Positions 32,105 through 37,024 of a stretch of 37,024 nucleotides of DNA are shown one piece after another. This DNA comes from a virus: positions 1 through 37,024 of IMG/VR virus record IMGVR_UViG_3300022542_000399, one strand, 5' to 3'. The notes beneath the pieces were generated by a model that was not told the DNA's origin, did no database searches, and was given only the letters and a program-made list of their open reading frames with translations. The first letter of the stretch is position 1, and each line of letters starts with the position of its first letter. Made by a program: the position numbers and the translations under genes.

Positions 32105-32515
32105 ATGAAAACAAGATACGCAAACGCCCACATGAGGGTCGCCCACATATATGCTGAATTGTCATATTGCAAGCGGAAACAGGTGGGCTGCGTAATCGTC
32201 AAGGACGATAGAATTATCTCGATTGGATTCAATGGAACTCCATCAGGATGGGATAATTGTTGCGAAGACAACAATAACGTCACAAAGAACGAAACATTAC
32301 ATGCAGAAGCAAATGCCCTTACGAAACTGGCCCGAAATCACGAGTCAGGCGAGGGAGCTATCGCTTTCATAACATGCTCTCCATGTATGGATTGTGCAAA
32401 ATTAATAGCTCAATCAGGAATAAGTGAGGTCTTCTATGCCGAAGAATACAGAGGCACAGAAGGCCTTACCTTTCTACAGAATTGCAACATAGCAGTCCAT
32501 AAGATGGAAGGTTAA
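32105..32515 (+). CDS. cd: dCMP deaminase
   Basis: 136 residues from the ATG at 32105, which has AGGA at good spacing; an upstream ATG at 31964 would run through the promoters and is rejected. Zinc site H66-A-E68 (LHAEANAL), C94 and C97 (CSPCMDC). VGCVIVKDDRIISIGFNGTP is the family's substrate-binding start. It converts dCMP to dUMP to feed thymidylate synthesis. It lacks an obvious regulatory insert and is shorter than T4 Cd (193), closer to compact ComEB-type forms. First gene of the nucleotide block. Confidence 0.88.
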   Translation: MKTRYANAHMRVAHIYAELSYCKRKQVGCVIVKDDRIISIGFNGTPSGWDNCCEDNNNVTKNETLHAEANALTKLARNHESGEGAIAFITCSPCMDCAKLIAQSGISEVFYAEEYRGTEGLTFLQNCNIAVHKMEG

Positions 32516-32592
32516 ATCTTCCGATATAAATTCCACTCAATTGTTTAAGTGCGATTGGGATAATAATAAAAATAAGAAGGAGTAAAGCAGGA

Positions 32593-34926
32593 ATGCTTCC
32601 AAACCACGATATCGTTGTCACTAAACGTGATGGCACAACAGAAATATTTGACCTTGAAAAAGTACACAAAGTTCTTTTCTGGGCGACAGAAGGAATAAAT
32701 GGAGTATCAGTCTCCGAGATTGAAATTAAGTCTCACATACAATTTTATGATAAAATAAAGACATCAGAAATACACGAAACATTAATTAAGACAGCAGCAG
32801 ATTTGATTTCTGAAGAAACTCCAAATTATCAGTTCGTTGCTGCGCATCTTGTTAATATTACACTTCGTAAGCAAGTATATAATTCATTCACACCACCACA
32901 TTTATATGACCACGTTAAAAAGAACGTTGAGTTGAAGAAGTATGATTCTGAATTGCTTGCGCTTTATGATGAAGATGAGTGGGATAGATTAAACAACATT
33001 GCTAAGCATAATCGTGATAATCTTTTAACTTATGCTGCAATTGAACAATTTCGAGGAAAGTATCTTGTTCAAGATAGAACAAAGAATCAATACTTTGAAA
33101 CACCACAAATGGCATATATTCTTATTGCTGCAACATTGTTTGCTAACTACCCAAAAGAAACAAGATTGCAATATGTTAAAGATTATTATGATGCTATATC
33201 AAAAGGTGCTAAATCTACAATTACATTACCAACACCAGTATTAGCAGGTATCCGTACACCAACAAGACAATTTAGTTCTTGTGTTCTAATTGAAACTGGT
33301 GACAGTCTTGATAGCATAAATGAAACAGCTTCGTCTATTGTTGATTATGCTTCACGTCGTGCAGGTATTGGAGTTAATGCTGGACGTATTCGTGCTAAGG
33401 GGTCTGCAGTAAAAGGTGGAGAAGTTTTTCATACAGGCAACATTCCATTCTACAAGTATTTGCAAGCTGCTTTAAAGAGTTGTTCACAAGGTGGTGTTCG
33501 TGGTGCATCTTCGACCGTTTACTTTCCGTTGTGGCATTTGGAAGCTGAAGACCTTGTAGTATTAAAGAATAATAAAGGAACGGATGAAACACGTGTTCGC
33601 CATATGGACTATGGTGTTCAGTTTAATGGGTACTTATACAAACGATTGATTGAAGGCAAAAACATTACATTATTCAGTCCTAATGAAGTACCAGATTTAT
33701 ACGAAGCATTCTTTAACGATCAAGAAAAGTTTGCTGAATTATATGAAAAATATGAACGTGCTTATAGCGTTCGTAAGAAGGTTATCCCAGCAATTGAACT
33801 TATATCAAGTGTATTGATGGAACGTAATAACACTGGCCGCATTTATATACAAAACGTTGACCATACAAATACGCACAGCTCCTTCTTAGAAGAAACAAGT
33901 CCAGTTCGTATGTCAAACTTATGTGTAGAAATTACTCTACCAACAGCTCCATTAACAAGCAAAAGTAGACTACGGGACTACATGAGTCATGTAATGCATG
34001 GAGATGCCCAAGAGTTTCAAGAAGAATATGGAGAGATTGCTTTGTGTACATTGTCTTCTATTAATATGGGAGCATTAACTTGTCCCGAAGATATGGAACG
34101 TCCTGCAGAGTTAGCTGTTCGTGCTTTAGATGAGTTACTTGATTATCAGCACTATCCGATGATTGCTGCTGAAATCCCAGCAAAGAATAGACGGTCACTT
34201 GGAGTCGGTATTAGTAACCTTGCATATTTTATTGCAAAGAATAATATGAAATACTCTGATGGGTCAGCGAATGAAATAATAAACGAATACGCTGAAGCAT
34301 TTTCATATTATTTAATTAAAGCATCCAATAAATTAGCGAAAGAAAAAGGTTCTTGTACCTGGTTTTATGAAACAAAGTACGCAGAAGGTATTCTACCAGT
34401 AGATACATATAAAAAAGCTGTTGATGATATAGTAACATCTAAACTTAAAATGGATTGGAACACGTTACGTGCAAATATTTTTAAATATGGAATGCGGAAC
34501 TCGACAACAATGGCACTGATGCCTGTTGAATCAAGCTCACAAATTATTAATGCTACGAATGGAATTGAACCACCCCGTAGTTGTGTGACAGTGAAGGGTT
34601 CTAAAGATGGAGCATTGTCTCAAGTTGTTCCAGAAATTCATCACTTGAAAAACAAATATGAATATCTTTGGGATATGCCGAACACTCGTGGGTACTTAGA
34701 AATCGCAGCAATCTTTCAAAAATATGTCGACCAATCAATATCAACGAATACGCATTACAATCCTGAGAACTATGAAGGTAATCAAGTACCAATGTCGGAA
34801 TTGATTAAGGATTTGGTATATGCTTATAAGCTCGGACTCAAAACATTATACTATCAGAACACATATGATGGAGCAGGTGAAATTGAATTCGAAGATGAAT
34901 CAGAATGTTCTGCATGTAAATTATAA
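32593..34926 (+). CDS. nrdA: Class Ia ribonucleotide reductase large subunit NrdA
   Basis: 777 residues. An ATP-cone lies at about 1-90 (VTKRDGTTEIFDLEKVHKV). Catalytic residues: C230 (RQFSSCVL), N442/C444/E446 (NLCVEI) and C485 (ALCTLSSINMG). The shuttle cysteine pair at the C-terminus is C772 and C775 (CSACKL), two residues apart rather than the four of E. coli NrdA. GVRGASSTVYFPLWHLE is the usual substrate-binding region. It reduces ribonucleoside diphosphates using the NrdB radical. AAGGAG precedes the ATG by several bases. The downstream NrdB starts 11 bases after the stop. Confidence 0.96.
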   Translation: MLPNHDIVVTKRDGTTEIFDLEKVHKVLFWATEGINGVSVSEIEIKSHIQFYDKIKTSEIHETLIKTAADLISEETPNYQFVAAHLVNITLRKQVYNSFTPPHLYDHVKKNVELKKYDSELLALYDEDEWDRLNNIAKHNRDNLLTYAAIEQFRGKYLVQDRTKNQYFETPQMAYILIAATLFANYPKETRLQYVKDYYDAISKGAKSTITLPTPVLAGIRTPTRQFSSCVLIETGDSLDSINETASSIVDYASRRAGIGVNAGRIRAKGSAVKGGEVFHTGNIPFYKYLQAALKSCSQGGVRGASSTVYFPLWHLEAEDLVVLKNNKGTDETRVRHMDYGVQFNGYLYKRLIEGKNITLFSPNEVPDLYEAFFNDQEKFAELYEKYERAYSVRKKVIPAIELISSVLMERNNTGRIYIQNVDHTNTHSSFLEETSPVRMSNLCVEITLPTAPLTSKSRLRDYMSHVMHGDAQEFQEEYGEIALCTLSSINMGALTCPEDMERPAELAVRALDELLDYQHYPMIAAEIPAKNRRSLGVGISNLAYFIAKNNMKYSDGSANEIINEYAEAFSYYLIKASNKLAKEKGSCTWFYETKYAEGILPVDTYKKAVDDIVTSKLKMDWNTLRANIFKYGMRNSTTMALMPVESSSQIINATNGIEPPRSCVTVKGSKDGALSQVVPEIHHLKNKYEYLWDMPNTRGYLEIAAIFQKYVDQSISTNTHYNPENYEGNQVPMSELIKDLVYAYKLGLKTLYYQNTYDGAGEIEFEDESECSACKL

Positions 34927-34937
34927 GAGAGAATAAT

Positions 34938-36059
34938 ATGTCAAAAGTTTTTAATACAAATGCCACCAATCATCTAAAAGCAAAAATGTTTTTAGACCCA
35001 AATGGTGGTCCAGAGATTGCTCGATACGAGGAAGTAAAATACCCAACCTTTGAAAATTTTACTGAAAAACAGTTAAGTTTTTTCTGGCGACCAGAAGAAG
35101 TTGATTTATCAAAAGACAAGTTAGACTTTCGTGACCTCACAGAACATGAACAACATATCTTTACAAGTAATTTGTTTCGTCAGATTTTGTTAGATAGCGT
35201 TCAAGGTCGCGGACCAAATTTAATATTGTTACCAATTGCTTCTTTGCCAGAAATTGAAGCTTGGATTGAAGCTTGGGGAGCGAATGAAACTATTCATAGT
35301 CGTTCATATACTCATATCATACGAAACATTTATCCTAACCCATCAGAAATATTTAATCAGATAACTTCTATTCCAGAAATTCTTGATTGTGCTGCTGATG
35401 TATCAAAGTATTATGATGAATTACATAAGTGGAATATATTATATGCAGCAGAACAAACGGGTATAATTGCTTGTGAAAGTAACTACAACTCATATAATCA
35501 TAAAAAAGCGTTATGGCTTTGCCTTAATAGTATTAACATTCTTGAAGGTATTCGTTTTTATGTTTCGTTTGCATGTAGTTGGAACTTTGCTGAACAGAAG
35601 AAGCTGGAAGGTAATGCGAAAATCATTAAATTAATTTGTCGCGATGAAAACCTTCATCTTGGTTCGACACAGTATATGCTCCGTACACTACCAAAAGATG
35701 ACACAATATATGAAAAGATAAAAGAAGAAACACGAGACGAAGTTCGTCAAATGTTTATGGACGCGATACGTCAAGAAAAAGAATGGGCTAAATACCTTTT
35801 CAAAGATGGGTCAATGATTGGATTGAATGAAGAAATTCTTTGTCAGTATATTGAACACATAGGTGTTAAGCGTATGAGAACTATTGGACTTGATATTGAT
35901 TTTGACTACCCAACAACAGATCCATTACCATGGACTAAAAATTGGATTAGTGGCAAAGAAGTACAAGTCGCCCCACAAGAATCAGAAATTTCAAGCTATT
36001 TGGTTTCTGATATTAACCAAGATGTTGATGCATCATCATTAAAAGATTTAGAATTATAA
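34938..36059 (+). CDS. nrdB: Class Ia ribonucleotide reductase small subunit NrdB
   Basis: 373 residues, close to E. coli NrdB (376). Iron ligands D86, E117, H120, E203, E237 and H240 and the radical Tyr124 (NETIHSRSYTHIIRN) are all present. SFFWRPEEVDLSKD and the end YLVSDINQDVDASSLKD are strikingly like E. coli NrdB. The C-terminal tail docks to NrdA. GAGAGAATA upstream serves as ribosome binding site. Forms the reductase with NrdA; glutaredoxin follows. Confidence 0.96.
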   Translation: MSKVFNTNATNHLKAKMFLDPNGGPEIARYEEVKYPTFENFTEKQLSFFWRPEEVDLSKDKLDFRDLTEHEQHIFTSNLFRQILLDSVQGRGPNLILLPIASLPEIEAWIEAWGANETIHSRSYTHIIRNIYPNPSEIFNQITSIPEILDCAADVSKYYDELHKWNILYAAEQTGIIACESNYNSYNHKKALWLCLNSINILEGIRFYVSFACSWNFAEQKKLEGNAKIIKLICRDENLHLGSTQYMLRTLPKDDTIYEKIKEETRDEVRQMFMDAIRQEKEWAKYLFKDGSMIGLNEEILCQYIEHIGVKRMRTIGLDIDFDYPTTDPLPWTKNWISGKEVQVAPQESEISSYLVSDINQDVDASSLKDLEL

Positions 36060-36068
36060 GGAAACAAA

Positions 36069-36299
36069 ATGAAAATTACGATTTATGGAACCCCAGTTTG
36101 TCCTAACTGCAAAAATGTATTAGCTTTTTTGAAAGGGAATGAAGCCAAATATGAATATAAAGTTGTTGGTGAAGATGTATCAAAAGAACACCTTGAAAGT
36201 GTTGTTGGTCGCCCTGTTCGGGCAGTACCTGTGATAGTTGTCGATGGTGATGAGTTAAGTTTTGATTCACTAAGAACTAAAGTAAGCATGTCAACATGA
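36069..36299 (+). CDS. Glutaredoxin
   Basis: 76 residues. Active site C11-P-N-C14 after the first strand (MKITIYGTPVCPNC) and the cis-proline loop (RAVPVIVVDG). The CPNC pair replaces the more usual CPYC. It most likely reduces the NrdA C-terminal disulphide. AAGGAAA precedes the ATG. Its stop overlaps the next ATG (ATGA). Confidence 0.88.
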   Translation: MKITIYGTPVCPNCKNVLAFLKGNEAKYEYKVVGEDVSKEHLESVVGRPVRAVPVIVVDGDELSFDSLRTKVSMST

Positions 36300-36688
36300 A
36301 AGTAGAGGAGTTATTCGAAATGTATACAGCATTGGTTCTTGATTCCAAGTCACGAAGGGAGCTTCAAAAAAAGTTCCCACCAAAGTATCCAGATTTTATT
36401 GGACATCATGTCACATTGAAATTTGGTGTACCTAAAGATACACCTAAACCAAAACAACCGGCTACAATTGAAGTGGTTGGGTACAAGGATGATGGAAAAG
36501 GTGTAGAGGCACTTGTTGTTGCCGTAAATGGTAAGTCTGAACGTCCTGATGGAAGCACGTATCATATAACTTGGTCTATTGATCGTTCAGCAGGAAGAAA
36601 GCCTGTTGACTCAAATAAGATTCTAAAAGATGGATTCGATAAAGTCGAATCAACACCAATTAAAATAACTCCTGAGGTTCTAAAATGA
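36296..36688 (+). CDS. 2H-phosphoesterase-like small protein with leader
   Basis: 130 residues. Two HxT-type motifs, H38-V-T40-L and H90-I-T92-W, about 50 residues apart, fit the 2H phosphoesterase superfamily, which cleaves cyclic phosphodiester or 2'-5' linkages (LigT/ThpR, AKAP-type, T4 Acb1). The N-terminus MKVEELFE precedes YTALVLD, the usual first strand, and resembles a capsid-targeting leader with an LxE end. The substrate cannot be told; RNA-end healing and destruction of a defence cyclic nucleotide are options. It overlaps both neighbours by four bases, so it is tightly coupled to the nrd/glutaredoxin operon. Confidence 0.65.
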   Translation: MKVEELFEMYTALVLDSKSRRELQKKFPPKYPDFIGHHVTLKFGVPKDTPKPKQPATIEVVGYKDDGKGVEALVVAVNGKSERPDGSTYHITWSIDRSAGRKPVDSNKILKDGFDKVESTPIKITPEVLK

Positions 36689-37024
36689 AGTTAGATGAAA
36701 TATATGAGCCGGAAGGACAAAAAGAAAAAGCTGGTCCACAAGATTATAAAATATTCTGTGACATGGATGGTGTTCTTGTTGACTTCATCAGAGGTGTTAA
36801 GGAACTTATTGATGACGACTACAGTGAAGAAGCATATGACAGAGACCCGAAAGTTAGAAAGAGAATGTGGGACGCTGTAAAAAAATATAGTAAAGGTGAT
36901 GGTGACTTTTGGCTTGAGTTAGAAGAAATGCCTGATGCTCGAGTACTATGGGATTATATTAAAGTTCACGACCCAGAAATATTAACTGCAACTGGTCATT
37001 CTGTAAAAACAGCTGGTGACCAGA
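36685..37024 (+). CDS. HAD-superfamily 5'(3')-deoxyribonucleotidase, cut by window end
   Basis: 113 codons visible. FCDMDGVLVDF (D26, D28) is the HAD nucleophile motif in the NT5C-like form. WLELEEMPDARVLWDYIK and EILTATGH, with the threonine of motif II, follow as in phage nucleotidases. It dephosphorylates deoxyribonucleoside monophosphates. The N-terminus MKLDEIYEPEG is an extension ahead of the HAD fold and resembles the leader of the previous gene. Coupled by an ATGA overlap. C-terminal part not in the window. Confidence 0.85.
   Translation, partial: MKLDEIYEPEGQKEKAGPQDYKIFCDMDGVLVDFIRGVKELIDDDYSEEAYDRDPKVRKRMWDAVKKYSKGDGDFWLELEEMPDARVLWDYIKVHDPEILTATGHSVKTAGDQ

Overview
The window reads as part of the genome of a T4-like tailed phage (a myovirus of the T4 superfamily), AT-rich by eye and almost entirely coding. 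It holds a T4-type replication set: family B DNA polymerase, gp45-type sliding clamp, RNase H-type 5'-3' exonuclease and gp41/DnaB-type helicase. It also holds a class Ia ribonucleotide reductase pair, a glutaredoxin, a dCMP deaminase and an Rnl2-type RNA ligase. Exact TATAAATA late-promoter boxes stand in front of structural genes, and host sigma70-type promoters, two of them perfect consensus with 17-bp spacers, stand in front of early genes. The gammaproteobacteria-like NrdB and the standard TTGACA/TATAAT promoters suggest a Gram-negative, probably proteobacterial, host. I cannot name the phage or host. Many families here (2OG oxygenase, LSm-like protein, PD-(D/E)XK nuclease, GroES) are common in aquatic myoviruses.

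Layout. (1) 1-10070, plus strand: three very large tail or baseplate-type proteins built of beta-rich repeats and studded with a recurrent Gly-Ser-Pro tripeptide, then a small DUF5659-like gene and another virion-type protein, closed by a bidirectional terminator at 10095-10122. (2) 10137-15159, minus strand: a small conserved protein, a 1417-residue five-LamG adhesin-like protein and a PAAR spike-tip protein. The last two are coupled and read from one half of a palindromic divergent late promoter at 15185-15196. Its other half drives a holin-like two-TM gene at 15218. (3) 15575-21740, minus: replication and lysis block reading transglycosylase, DsbA-like protein, GroES, DNA polymerase (TTG start), sliding clamp, coiled-coil protein, RNase H. 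(4) 21827-25964, minus: late block with an acidic core-like protein, a charged protein, a very basic protein, a PD-(D/E)XK nuclease, a retropepsin-like protein and a 2OG-Fe(II) oxygenase. (5) 26118-31954, minus: early block with RNA ligase, small unknowns, a membrane protein, an LSm-like protein, a zinc-ribbon protein, the helicase and two small proteins, ending at a terminator. (6) 32105-37024, plus: nucleotide metabolism, reading dCMP deaminase, NrdA, NrdB, glutaredoxin, a 2H-phosphoesterase-like protein and a HAD 5'-nucleotidase cut by the window edge.

The most unusual signals are: the GSP tripeptide that looks inserted at many sites in two adjacent tail proteins; a perfect 16-bp inverted repeat that would hide the ribosome binding site of the 29802-30383 gene and carries a late-promoter box in its loop; three proteins with short leaders ending in an (I/L)xE motif that resembles T4 capsid-targeting sequences; and a mirrored A-B-C-B'-A' LamG architecture. 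No tRNA, CRISPR array or insertion sequence was seen, and no intergenic gap exceeds 300 bases.
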